DNA from: CAZAMT01 sp964486145
Lineage (GTDB): Bacteria; Bacteroidota; Bacteroidia; Bacteroidales; JAAAOM01
DNA length: 15,528 nucleotides
Direction of reading: 5' to 3'
NCBI GenBank assembly: GCA_964486145.1
Contig: CAZAMT010000066.1
Span: 1-15,528, forward strand
The position numbers and the translations under genes were made by a program. The notes beneath the pieces are model-generated. The model was not told the DNA's origin, made no database searches, and saw only the letters and a program-made list of their open reading frames with translations. The stretch's first letter is position 1. Every line of letters starts with the position of its first letter. This document shows, in pieces, positions 8,701 to 15,528 of the stretch.

Positions 8701-11700
8701 CATGATGGTACGCACATTGCTAAGGTTTGGATTTCCCCTGACGACAACCCGTTTGTCTGCATCAAAATATTCGTAAACAGTATTAAACGATACATTTGAT
8801 CCCACCCTTCTGCGTTCATCGTTTCTTGCGAGTTTGGCATCCGTGAACAGGCTTAAATCAATATCTATCCGGTTTTCTTCAGGCCATACAACAAAGCGGT
8901 CATCGTCATTCGAATTATTATATTTTCCATGAGGGGTCAGTTTCAATGGCACTTCATATTCATAGAAATTGTTGATGTAATCCGAACCCAACCTGATAAA
9001 TACCGTCAGTTCTCCATCATCCAGTGTTGGGTCATCAATCAGTTCTTCACAATGAATCTCCATTTTTAGTTTTTTATACTGGCGCATGTCAAGGTTGGTG
9101 TTTTTATATGCTGCTCTTGCATCACCGTCTTCCAGGTTGGTCACTTTCATTACCATGGATTGCTCATTCAACTGCCTGATTTGCGGGTTCGAAGGGTCAA
9201 TTTCCCTGTCAAATCCTGGCGGCAACACGTAATTCACCGGTTTTTTATTTCCATTTTCTTCAATGTTTACAGCCGAAATATCAAGGCCGCCTTCCTCAGC
9301 ATTTCCGGTAACCTGCTCAATGGTTTCGTACAATGGGAGGTTGTATTTTCGCCATTCACTGCGCACCAAATCAAGTGTTGCAAAACGAAGAAATACATCT
9401 TTCTGAGCGCCGTGCAAAAACATCCTCATAAACCGGATGGATTTAAAGTCCTGTATTGATCCAACGGACCTTTCAAACTCTTCAAGTGGAATTTTAAATT
9501 GTAACCAGCGAACTTCCGAATTCTCTCCATTATCGAATTTTGCAGTATAATTAACGATATCTGTTATATAGTTACTACCAACCTTTTCCAAAGCATCCGG
9601 ACGCAAACTTACTTTGTACTGGAAGTAACTTTCTCCTTCACTCAATGTGTTATCGCGGTTTATATCTTCAACATCCGGAGAATTTTTCCCGGTTGTAGGG
9701 TACGGCTCTTCAGAGTTTTCGGTTGTCCGCGAGTTGTCTTCGTGTCCATTGTAATTTTTATACCTCTCGAGTATGCCCAATTCGAGTTGATCGTAATTCG
9801 AACCACGATAATAATGGAAATCGTCGCTCGATGGATCATTAAGTAATGCATCGTATGCTTCCTGATTAAGAAACCCGGAGTCAACCATTGCATTTAATTT
9901 ATCCACGAATACCTCACTAAAAAATTCAACTTCATCTTCGGATTGAAGGCCATCCAAACCTACGTCTTGTAATGGTCGGGCCCCCGGGTCGTTATCAAAC
10001 GAATTTACATAAGTCTGGCTTCGGGATACAACACCCCATGCTGTGGTATCTAGCGAGATGTTCAGATCATCCTCTGAGCGGGGCAATCCGTCTTCAAATG
10101 ATTTTCGTGAATCCTTAAGTATATCTTCTGAAATGTTTCCGAGGTTAAAGTAGATGGCTGGATCTTCACCAAGGTATTCCGGATTGTCATAGGCTGTTGT
10201 GTCATCAGCGAACGGATCCATCATCCAGAACTCTATAAACTCGATGTTGGCTGATTCAAAGTCGTTAGTCATTACCTCGCGCATGATTCCGCCCCATCTT
10301 GTTTCCGGATTTTTCAGTGTACCATCGGGGTTTATACCGCTTGCATATTTAACTCCGGATGCGTCAAAACCATTTACATCGTAATTATATGGACCCCGTT
10401 CATCCGGGTAAAAAGCCATGTTGAGCACTGCAAGACGGTTTGGAATGTTGTGTTCCCGATCGCGGTTAGGGAAAATTTCCTGTTCAAATATTTGCCTGAC
10501 CATGTGTTTGGATCGCGCATCGTCATCGGATTTTATATGATCAGGAGTGAAACTGGTTTTTTCCTGAAAAATATCATCAATCACATACCAGGCCAACTTG
10601 CCTCTTTTAAAACCATACGCCAGATTATTCGTTTCCGAAGCTTCAGGGAATTTCTCCTGTCCCTGCGGTGTGCTTGCCAGCACCCATGCAGGAAATGATT
10701 TCATGTCAATAGCGGTTTCACTGCCTTCAAAATCATCGAGATAAGCAATGCCGTTTTTCCCGATTGCTTTTGATGATCCGGGGATTAGATGTGCAAATTC
10801 GCCATCAATTTGAATATTCGAACGCTCTTTGGTTTCAATCAATGGAATTTTGTCAATAAGTGAGGTAAGAAAAGGTGATTCTGTTCGGTAGGAGCCGTTA
10901 AGTCCCCAAATGGTATTTGAAATGGGTTCGTCTCCAAAGTTCACTTTTTTTGTTAGCGGGCGCTCAGTGAGATTTAAAATGGTACCACCGAGGAAAAAGT
11001 CATCAGAAAATTTATAATTCAAATGCGTACCCATCAGGGTTTTGGTTTGGATGTTGAATAATGAATTACTTTCCAGCGAAATGCGGACCGGTTGACCGGA
11101 TTCAAGAATAGCCTGGTTTAATATTTTTACACGACCCAGTGTATAATCAACGGTGTAATCAACATTTTCTGTCAGTTGGATGCCGCCGGCAGTTACAACT
11201 ACCGAACCTCTTGGCACATTCAGTGCATTGAGTTGAATTTCCGAACCGGAGGCAGATTTGTACTCTCCGGCGATCAAATACTTGTTTTTCTCAGCAATTT
11301 GAAGCGCACGTGTTTTTGTTGAACGATACAACGAATCAAAAACAAATCGGTTCAATGAATCGGGCAATGCCTGGTTTTCCGGAATATCGTATTCGTATTT
11401 GAGATACGATTCCATGCTGCTTCCAAAAGGTTCTACTGTTGGAAATATAATTCTTCCGTTCGATGGATAAATGGTTAAGCCCGGCAGATAATCAAACATA
11501 CCATCCTGGTAAGGTTCATTTTGAATATTTAATTGGTCAAGGCCAACAACCCTTAATAAAATGGAATCACTGGTTTGTGCTGTTGGAATATAGTTTACTG
11601 CCTGACCTTTTGTATCATCCTGGTAGAGAACATTTAACATAAAATCTTCTTTGTTTACCTGGTAGGCGCCAATGGCATAAATGTTTTTCATCATTAAATC

Positions 11701-13260
11701 CCAGGTTTTAAATTGTGGTGATAAGCTGGTTCCTTTAAGCAGCTTAACAAATATTACCTGCGGATCACTGGGCGCGTTATTGGTAAGTTCACCTACCTTT
11801 CGGTACGTCTGTTCACCTGCGTATTTGTAGCGGTATGCAACAGCCAGCACTTCATCGGCATTCAATGCAGTATTGAGCGATATAAAGCCAAGTTCGCGGT
11901 TTAATGTGTATTCACGCGGGTCCAGTTTCCTCGCAAGTTCCACTTTCTCAAAATCCCTGCCAGCGGTAAATCCCAGGTTTTCAAGTGCTGTGGTGATGTC
12001 GCCGATATCCCTGTTTAAATCCTTTACCTGGTTATACAGCGTATTTATTTCATTAAATGGAACAGAAGGCCCGTCATTGATCGATACCTCCGATGGATTT
12101 GTAAGTCTTTTGTTTTCGTATTCAGCGAGATCTGCCAGGGCAATGATACTTCTTGCTCCATCGGTATTTCGCGTTTTATTGGTGATCCAAACCTCGATTT
12201 CCTCAATCTGGATATTGGATCGAATTACCGGCAGGTTTCTCATGGCAGTGTTATACCTTTCACCACCAAAATGATGTGCGAGAAAAAAGTGTCGGTTCGC
12301 GTCATAATCTCCGGCAGATATTTCATATTCTGATACCTGTGCACCTCCCTGTACTTCAATAACTGAGCTTTCACCCTTCTGATGCGAAAAGACGTTGGTC
12401 ATGGTTAGTTTGCCAAACTGAAGCTCCGTTTTTAGCCCAAAAAGGCTTTGACTTCCTGTTATGAGCGATCCGGAGAGAGGCAACGTAACATTTCCGGCTT
12501 CAATCTTTTGGATAATTTCGTCTTCGTCACCAACATATTCCAGTTTTGTTTTGTTTTCAAAATCAAATGTGGCTTCTGTGTTGTAATTGATTCCAAGTTC
12601 GAGCTTATCGCCGATGGTACCTGCAACGTTCATTTGGATTTTTTCTTCAAAAGTGAACGATGGTGTGCGACGCAATCGCTCCGGAATGGTGGGATTATCA
12701 ATTCGATTCATGGTAAAGCCAAAAATAACTTCGGCAGATCCCTGTGGTGTAATGTTAATTGTGTTACTGCCAAATACTTTATCAAATGCTTCTCCACGGA
12801 TGTTGAAACTTGGGACAAACGATTGTTGCTGATCCAAATCACCGGTTTGGGATTTTTGTTGCCAGTAATTTCTTTTTTCTTTTTGCAGACGGTATTCATT
12901 ATATTCTTCAAGTGACATGGAATAAGGTGTCCGGTAATGCATATCGCCGATTTTTTCCACGAAAACATATTCTCCTGTTTCGGGATCATAAATTACATCA
13001 GACTGGATATTCGATGGTTTCCTTAAATACAGGGGTGATTCTTCCTGCTGATCAAGAAAAGGATTTCCTGTTTTATCCTCGAACGGATAGGGAAGATCCA
13101 CGTCGGATTCATCAGGTATCGAATCAGGTTGTTCAACAATTACAGGTAATTCAGAAAAATCTGCCGACCAGTTGGAATCACTTTTTTCATTAGCGCTTAA
13201 CTCCCAAAACACAGCAAGATAGCAAACAATTACCATCCCCAAAAGCGTGTATCTCAACAT
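5731..13260 (-). CDS. sprA: SprA (Sov), outer-membrane translocon protein of the type IX secretion system
   Basis: SprA is the very large beta-barrel through which T9SS cargo proteins cross the outer membrane; in gliding species it is needed for adhesin secretion and motility. The product here is 2509 residues, in the range of known SprA/Sov proteins. From the ATG at 13260 a signal peptide is evident (M-L-R-Y-T-L-L-G-M-V-I-V..., about 1-23), followed by an acidic, proline-containing linker. The SprA N-terminal signature lies at about 152-300, with F-N-I-R-G-E-A-F and T-F-E-E-K-I-Q-M-N-V. The segment A-Y-L-D-D-F-E-G-S near 840 is another family hallmark. The rest is alternating beta-strand sequence ending in F-S-V-R-F-T-L-I-Q, as expected of a barrel terminus. 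The frame opens with a TTG at 13269; the ATG three codons later was preferred. It starts 30 bases after ruvA, so the two are probably co-transcribed. The frame is intact with no sign of decay. Partner genes (porV, plug protein, gldKLMN) are not in view. Confidence 0.97.
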   Translation of the reverse strand: MLRYTLLGMVIVCYLAVFWELSANEKSDSNWSADFSELPVIVEQPDSIPDESDVDLPYPFEDKTGNPFLDQQEESPLYLRKPSNIQSDVIYDPETGEYVFVEKIGDMHYRTPYSMSLEEYNEYRLQKEKRNYWQQKSQTGDLDQQQSFVPSFNIRGEAFDKVFGSNTINITPQGSAEVIFGFTMNRIDNPTIPERLRRTPSFTFEEKIQMNVAGTIGDKLELGINYNTEATFDFENKTKLEYVGDEDEIIQKIEAGNVTLPLSGSLITGSQSLFGLKTELQFGKLTMTNVFSHQKGESSVIEVQGGAQVSEYEISAGDYDANRHFFLAHHFGGERYNTAMRNLPVIRSNIQIEEIEVWITNKTRNTDGARSIIALADLAEYENKRLTNPSEVSINDGPSVPFNEINTLYNQVKDLNRDIGDITTALENLGFTAGRDFEKVELARKLDPREYTLNRELGFISLNTALNADEVLAVAYRYKYAGEQTYRKVGELTNNAPSDPQVIFVKLLKGTSLSPQFKTWDLMMKNIYAIGAYQVNKEDFMLNVLYQDDTKGQAVNYIPTAQTSDSILLRVVGLDQLNIQNEPYQDGMFDYLPGLTIYPSNGRIIFPTVEPFGSSMESYLKYEYDIPENQALPDSLNRFVFDSLYRSTKTRALQIAEKNKYLIAGEYKSASGSEIQLNALNVPRGSVVVTAGGIQLTENVDYTVDYTLGRVKILNQAILESGQPVRISLESNSLFNIQTKTLMGTHLNYKFSDDFFLGGTILNLTERPLTKKVNFGDEPISNTIWGLNGSYRTESPFLTSLIDKIPLIETKERSNIQIDGEFAHLIPGSSKAIGKNGIAYLDDFEGSETAIDMKSFPAWVLASTPQGQEKFPEASETNNLAYGFKRGKLAWYVIDDIFQEKTSFTPDHIKSDDDARSKHMVRQIFEQEIFPNRDREHNIPNRLAVLNMAFYPDERGPYNYDVNGFDASGVKYASGINPDGTLKNPETRWGGIMREVMTNDFESANIEFIEFWMMDPFADDTTAYDNPEYLGEDPAIYFNLGNISEDILKDSRKSFEDGLPRSEDDLNISLDTTAWGVVSRSQTYVNSFDNDPGARPLQDVGLDGLQSEDEVEFFSEVFVDKLNAMVDSGFLNQEAYDALLNDPSSDDFHYYRGSNYDQLELGILERYKNYNGHEDNSRTTENSEEPYPTTGKNSPDVEDINRDNTLSEGESYFQYKVSLRPDALEKVGSNYITDIVNYTAKFDNGENSEVRWLQFKIPLEEFERSVGSIQDFKSIRFMRMFLHGAQKDVFLRFATLDLVRSEWRKYNLPLYETIEQVTGNAEEGGLDISAVNIEENGNKKPVNYVLPPGFDREIDPSNPQIRQLNEQSMVMKVTNLEDGDARAAYKNTNLDMRQYKKLKMEIHCEELIDDPTLDDGELTVFIRLGSDYINNFYEYEVPLKLTPHGKYNNSNDDDRFVVWPEENRIDIDLSLFTDAKLARNDERRRVGSNVSFNTVYEYFDADKRVVVRGNPNLSNVRTIMIGVRNPKRSNYLSPDNDGYPKSGEIWVNELRLTDFKDKSGWAANARVKANLADFGSVSAAIATSTPGFGSIEQKVNERATENLFQYDVATNLELGKFFPEKTGISIPMYFGISERFINPEYNPLEPDIKLKESIQNAESQEEIEEIKNFAQDYTKRQSLNFTNVKVNKRSGDPKIYDISNFAVSYSYSEIYHRDINTEYNKDLTYRAAFSYNYNNRPENVTPFRTAKVLNSPYLRLIKDFNFYYLPSRLSFRTDLNRLYSENKIRNLNNPDIRIPETVFKDYTWNRYYDVKFDLSRSIKLDFSAVTAARFDEANQPFDDFGIGFKYDPNPDLEGKYPLGRTLNYRHNVRASWTVPVNKLPLLDWMNVTTQYDANYQWQSGPQKLSDDESGERLGNTISNSYSWSINSSNRLNSLYNKIGFIKRINMKYSGRGRQEPVEYKTVTYERARTFFREGAAKSINHKLKTEDVTVKVFNEQGQEVPSEVDVVSENKVRVTVAEDLRGAGVLVEGQVERKENPLIFIGEQIVRIGTGVKDISVSYRETKGTILPGYNNETSFLGMETVNGVMAPGVKFILGLQESDFLERAKQNNWLTGNEFQLTPVSQNNSNNLEIRSTFEPIKGFRVNLNANRSETEIRSLNFDLVNRLSDISDQDYLRSGSFSISWITWRTSFEKMKAEDGYFSQSFEDFKAYRRTISERKALKFKETYPNYVLTPDPNNKEFYAGFGPTSKEVLLPAFLAAYTGVSPNDITMKRKPSVPLPNWRITFDGLSNIEFVKKYLRSININHSYRSRYSIGSLATNLDYQLDGGVPNRDIQENFMSPLEVNSVSIEEQLSPLIGIDMNWLNSLTTRFEIKKTRSLGLNFANNQLLDLTNNELVIGAGYSIKDVELVINAGSGQKAYESDLNIRADLSIRDSKTVIRRLQQTDVGIPTEVSAGERRFTIKTTMDYALSDSFTISFFFDRVLNEPALTNSYTYANTNIGFSVRFTLIQ

Positions 13261-13290
13261 TTTAATCAATTGGCCAGCTAAAAGGTTTAA

Positions 13291-13872
13291 TTATAATTTC
13301 TTTAACGTCTGCTTAATGAGGTCTTCAACGCTTATATTTTGATTTTCAGATATTAATTTGTCAATAACTTTTTCAACCGCAGGCTTTCCAAACCCCAAAG
13401 CAACTAAAGCAGATAACGCTTCATTACGAACAGTATTGTCCTTGGGCATAAAAAAATCTTCACCGGAGATGTCTTTGCCCAGCTTATCTTTAAGTTCCAC
13501 AATCAGCCGTTGGGCTGATTTTGCTCCAATACCTTTGATGCTTTTCAGTGTATTCAGATTTTCGGAAAGAATGGCTTCCCTTATTTCTGTTGGCGACATG
13601 GATGACAACATCATTCGGGCTGTGTTGGCACCAATTCCTGAAACGGTAATCAGCAGTCGAAAAATTTCCCGTTCGGTTTTCGAGGCAAATCCAAAGAGTA
13701 GATGGGCGTCTTCCCGTACAACCTGATGGAGGTACAATTTAATAATTGCATCTTTTGTTAGTGCCGGAAATGTAGAAAGCGAGATATTCACAAAATAGCC
13801 TATACCATTATTATTGATAATAGCATAGGCAGGAGTGATTTCTTCTACTTTTCCCTCAACATATTCATACAT
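13291..13872 (-). CDS. ruvA: Holliday junction branch migration protein RuvA
   Basis: RuvA (193 residues) binds four-way DNA junctions as a tetramer and loads the RuvB motor for branch migration in recombination and repair. The OB-fold domain covers 1-62, with the typical opening M-Y-E-Y-V-E-G-K-V and the conserved stretch V-V-R-E-D-A-H-L-L-F-G-F at 51-62. Two helix-hairpin-helix motifs follow: L-I-T-V-S-G-I-G near 74-81 and I-K-G-I-G-A-K-S-A near 112-120, leading into V-E-L-K-D-K-L at 125-131. The C-terminal RuvB-contact domain is at about 147-193, with E-A-L-S-A-L-V-A-L-G-F at 151-161. Length and domain order are normal. It lies 53 bases after pdxA and 30 bases before sprA. Since ruvB and ruvC are absent nearby, ruvA appears unlinked to its partners, which is common in this phylum. 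Confidence 0.97.
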   Translation of the reverse strand: MYEYVEGKVEEITPAYAIINNNGIGYFVNISLSTFPALTKDAIIKLYLHQVVREDAHLLFGFASKTEREIFRLLITVSGIGANTARMMLSSMSPTEIREAILSENLNTLKSIKGIGAKSAQRLIVELKDKLGKDISGEDFFMPKDNTVRNEALSALVALGFGKPAVEKVIDKLISENQNISVEDLIKQTLKKL

Positions 13873-13892
13873 AAAGAGAAAGCTGTTTTATG

Positions 13893-13924
13893 TGACAAAC
13901 GATTACTAAATTTTGTCAAAAATA
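13893..13924 (-). promoter_or_regulatory. Inverted repeat and candidate -7 element in front of ruvA
   Basis: In the 53-base pdxA-ruvA gap, TGACAAA (13893-13899) and TTTGTCA (13912-13918) form a perfect 7-bp inverted repeat with a 12-base spacer. Overlapping its right arm, the minus strand reads TATTTTTG (13924 to 13917), an exact match to TAnnTTTG. If used, transcription would begin within the inverted repeat about 40 bases before the ruvA ATG, so a protein bound there could control ruvA-sprA. No clear -33 TTTG was found. This is inference from motif positions. Confidence 0.3.
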
Positions 13925-13925
13925 C

Positions 13926-14978
13926 TCAGATACTCGAAATATCATATGATTTCATTGGATTTTTTGAAAGCTCCTTCAAGTTGTTTCTTGACATGTAAAT
14001 ATCGCAAGCCATAAATAAGGCTTTTCGGAATGAATCGGGAGAGGCTTCCCCTTTACCTGCCAGGGCATAGGCTGTTCCATGTGCAGGCGATGTTCGCACA
14101 ACCGGCAGTCCTGCGGTGAAATTTACACCTCCATCGGTTACCAGCGATTTAAAAGGAGTAAGTCCCTGGTCATGATACATTGCAAGAATAGCATCAAATT
14201 TTGTAAAATCGCCGGAACCGAAGAAGCCATCGGATGCAAAAGGTCCCATCACAATATATCCTTTTTCTTTGGCTTCATTGATTGCAGGTATAATTTCTGT
14301 TTGCTCCTCAGTGCCGAGCATGCCGTTTTCTCCTGAATGGGGGTTTAAACTCAACACAGCAATCCGGGGTTTGCGTATCCCAAAATCTTCAATGAGGCAC
14401 TTGTTGAGTACGTTTATTTTACTTACAATGGTATCTTTCTTAATTAGTCCCGGAACCTGGGCCATTGGGACGTGCCCGGTTACAACGCCTACTTTCAGGT
14501 AATCGGAAACCATTAACATGATGGCATCGTCCACGTTAAATTCGGCTTGCAGGTATTCAGTATGGCCTGGAAATGAAAAATCCTTTGACTGCATGTTAAA
14601 CTTATTGAAGGGAGCGGTTACCAGTACATCGATTTTGCTCTCCTGTAAATCTCTTACTGCCAGTTTTAACGCGCTGAACGAGGCTTCACCTGCCTGAGTG
14701 GTGGATTTTCCCAGTTCAACTCTTATCGAATCATCACAACAGTTAATGATGTTTGGGCGTTTTGGATTGCAGTCATCGGCTTTGGTAATATTATTCAAGC
14801 TAAAATTGCTGATATTTAATGCTTTTCGATGATAAGCAGCAACTTTTGGGGAGCCATAGACAACGGGAATGCAAAAATCGATCATGCGTTGATCCAAAAG
14901 GGTTTTTATAATGATTTCGTAGCTTATACCATTGATATCTCCCTGCGTAATTCCTACTACAATTTTATCGTTCTTCAT
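13926..14978 (-). CDS. pdxA: 4-hydroxythreonine-4-phosphate dehydrogenase PdxA
   Basis: PdxA oxidises 4-phosphohydroxy-L-threonine with NAD(P). The product loses CO2 to give 3-amino-2-oxopropyl phosphate, which PdxJ condenses with deoxyxylulose phosphate to make pyridoxine phosphate; this is the DXP-dependent vitamin B6 route in the cytoplasm. The protein (350 residues) has the family opening V-G-I-T-Q-G-D near 8-14. The three metal-binding histidines can be assigned: H139 in F-P-G-H-T-E-Y, H214 in L-N-P-H-S-G-E and H269 in M-Y-H-D-Q-G. V-V-R-T-S-P-A-H-G-T near 293-302 is also diagnostic. The ATG at 14978 is at the expected place and length is normal. It is the first large gene of the minus-strand run seen here. 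The 550 bases upstream show no convincing consensus promoter; the nearest is TATTTTG (15032 to 15026), one base short of the -7 consensus. Confidence 0.96.
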   Translation of the reverse strand: MKNDKIVVGITQGDINGISYEIIIKTLLDQRMIDFCIPVVYGSPKVAAYHRKALNISNFSLNNITKADDCNPKRPNIINCCDDSIRVELGKSTTQAGEASFSALKLAVRDLQESKIDVLVTAPFNKFNMQSKDFSFPGHTEYLQAEFNVDDAIMLMVSDYLKVGVVTGHVPMAQVPGLIKKDTIVSKINVLNKCLIEDFGIRKPRIAVLSLNPHSGENGMLGTEEQTEIIPAINEAKEKGYIVMGPFASDGFFGSGDFTKFDAILAMYHDQGLTPFKSLVTDGGVNFTAGLPVVRTSPAHGTAYALAGKGEASPDSFRKALFMACDIYMSRNNLKELSKNPMKSYDISSI

Positions 14979-15344
14979 TATTACGTATTTTCTTATGAAT
15001 CAAAACGTTGCCTTTTATATTTTGGCAAAATACGGGTTTGATTCACTATATATTGTTACAATTATATTATTTTAATAACAGCGCTAAGATAATAGAAATT
15101 CATTAAAATTTGTGATAATCGGTTGCTTATCAAACCAGTAAATCTAATTATTCCTGCATTGGCAATCAACGCATGATTTGTACACAGATGATTTAAAAAC
15201 ACGTATTTGCAGGCTAAGATGCATCTTCTGCATCAAGATAAAGGCAATCACTAATTTGATATTAACCCCGATTGTTTGTTATCTTTTCCTGTTGCAGATT
15301 GTTTTACACCCGGATTATGTCGTTCATCTCATAAAAACTACTTT
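14979..15344. other. Non-coding region upstream of pdxA with short palindromes
   Basis: No credible gene was seen in these 366 AT-rich bases; a 65-codon plus-strand frame here (15178-15375) has no protein-like character. Visible structures are TTGCC (15008-15012) with GGCAA (15024-15028) across an 11-base AT spacer, about 30 bases upstream of the pdxA start. There is also a perfect 12-base palindrome AAGATGCATCTT (15216-15227), which overlaps a hairpin GATGCA/TGCATC (15218-15234, 5-nt loop). The first could be an operator or part of the pdxA leader. No tRNA fold or riboswitch core was recognised. Confidence 0.6.
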
Positions 15345-15485
15345 TCATCTGTTTAAAATTTGTGACCAAACCTGAAATTTGGCACACATTTCAATCATGG
15401 TCGTGTGCGCCTCAGTAATTATCTCAGACAACTTGTCCGACAATTGGCGGATAGCTTGCTCCGATTTGTCGGAGGTCTGTTTCAT
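15345..15485 (-). CDS. Possible small protein of 46 residues, unknown function
   Basis: An ATG at 15485 opens a complete 46-codon frame ending in TGA at 15345-15347; an in-frame TAA lies 11 codons before the ATG. The predicted peptide starts M-K-Q-T-S-D-K-S-E-Q, contains the near-repeat S-D-K-L-S-E at 16-21, and continues as a likely amphipathic helix with one Cys (34) and one Trp (40). The charged, Ser/Glu/Lys-rich composition looks more protein-like than other short frames in the region. It shares the strand of pdxA but lies 366 bases upstream of it. No signal peptide or known domain was recognised and there is no clear ribosome-binding site. It could equally be chance, or the remnant of a longer gene lying to the right. 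Confidence 0.25.
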   Translation of the reverse strand: MKQTSDKSEQAIRQLSDKLSEIITEAHTTMIEMCAKFQVWSQILNR

Positions 15486-15528
15486 GTTTCGGTGGGGATA
15501 AATAAACTCGAAATTTTACAGGTTTTTC

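Noticed and set aside
12448..12915. 155-codon plus-strand frame opposite sprA
   Set aside because: It lies wholly antisense to the well-supported sprA frame and its translation has no domain-like pattern; long shadow frames are expected opposite a 7.5-kb gene.
15178..15375. 65-codon plus-strand frame at the right end
   Set aside because: Odd composition with many Cys and Ile, no start context, and it overlaps the more plausible small frame on the other strand.
1..15528. CRISPR array, tRNA, rRNA or transposase
   Set aside because: I looked on both strands and saw no regularly spaced repeats, cloverleaf, rRNA segment or transposase-like protein. The only direct repeat is the pair at 1-67 and 1288-1354.

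Overview
The window looks like a Bacteroidota chromosome (class Bacteroidia or close to it; I cannot place it further). It is AT-rich, it carries sprA, the outer-membrane translocon gene of the type IX secretion system (T9SS), and Shine-Dalgarno sequences are weak or absent before most genes. Where promoter-like motifs can be seen they resemble the Bacteroidota -7 element (TAnnTTTG). All six clear protein genes are on the minus strand, so transcription runs from right to left.

Right part (15528 to 13291): about 550 bases upstream of pdxA hold no convincing large gene, only a possible 46-residue ORF and two short palindromes. Then come pdxA (vitamin B6 synthesis) and ruvA (Holliday-junction branch migration), 53 bases apart. 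That gap contains a 7-bp inverted repeat and a possible -7 promoter element.

Centre (13260 to 5280): sprA fills almost half the window (2509 residues) and starts 30 bases after ruvA. It is followed 70 bases later by gcvH (lipoyl carrier of glycine cleavage). From memory, ruvA-sprA-gcvH is a recurrent gene order in Bacteroidota, so this block looks like ordinary core genome.

Left part (5279 to 1): a 263-base spacer with a possible dispersed-repeat remnant leads into two surface-polysaccharide genes. One is a UDP-glucuronate 4-epimerase and the other a large SLBB-repeat polysaccharide export protein of the Wza type. Together they suggest making and exporting a polymer that contains galacturonic acid or a derivative. 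Last comes a Schlafen/AlbA_2-type putative regulator with a GHKL-like C-terminal half. It is bracketed by two copies (65 of 67 positions identical) of a hairpin-forming repeat in the same orientation, each copy just downstream of a stop codon.

I do not see a clearly new multi-gene system. The most unusual structure is the repeat-bracketed AlbA_2 gene beside the polysaccharide genes. The next is a cluster of small, unexplained elements upstream of pdxA.
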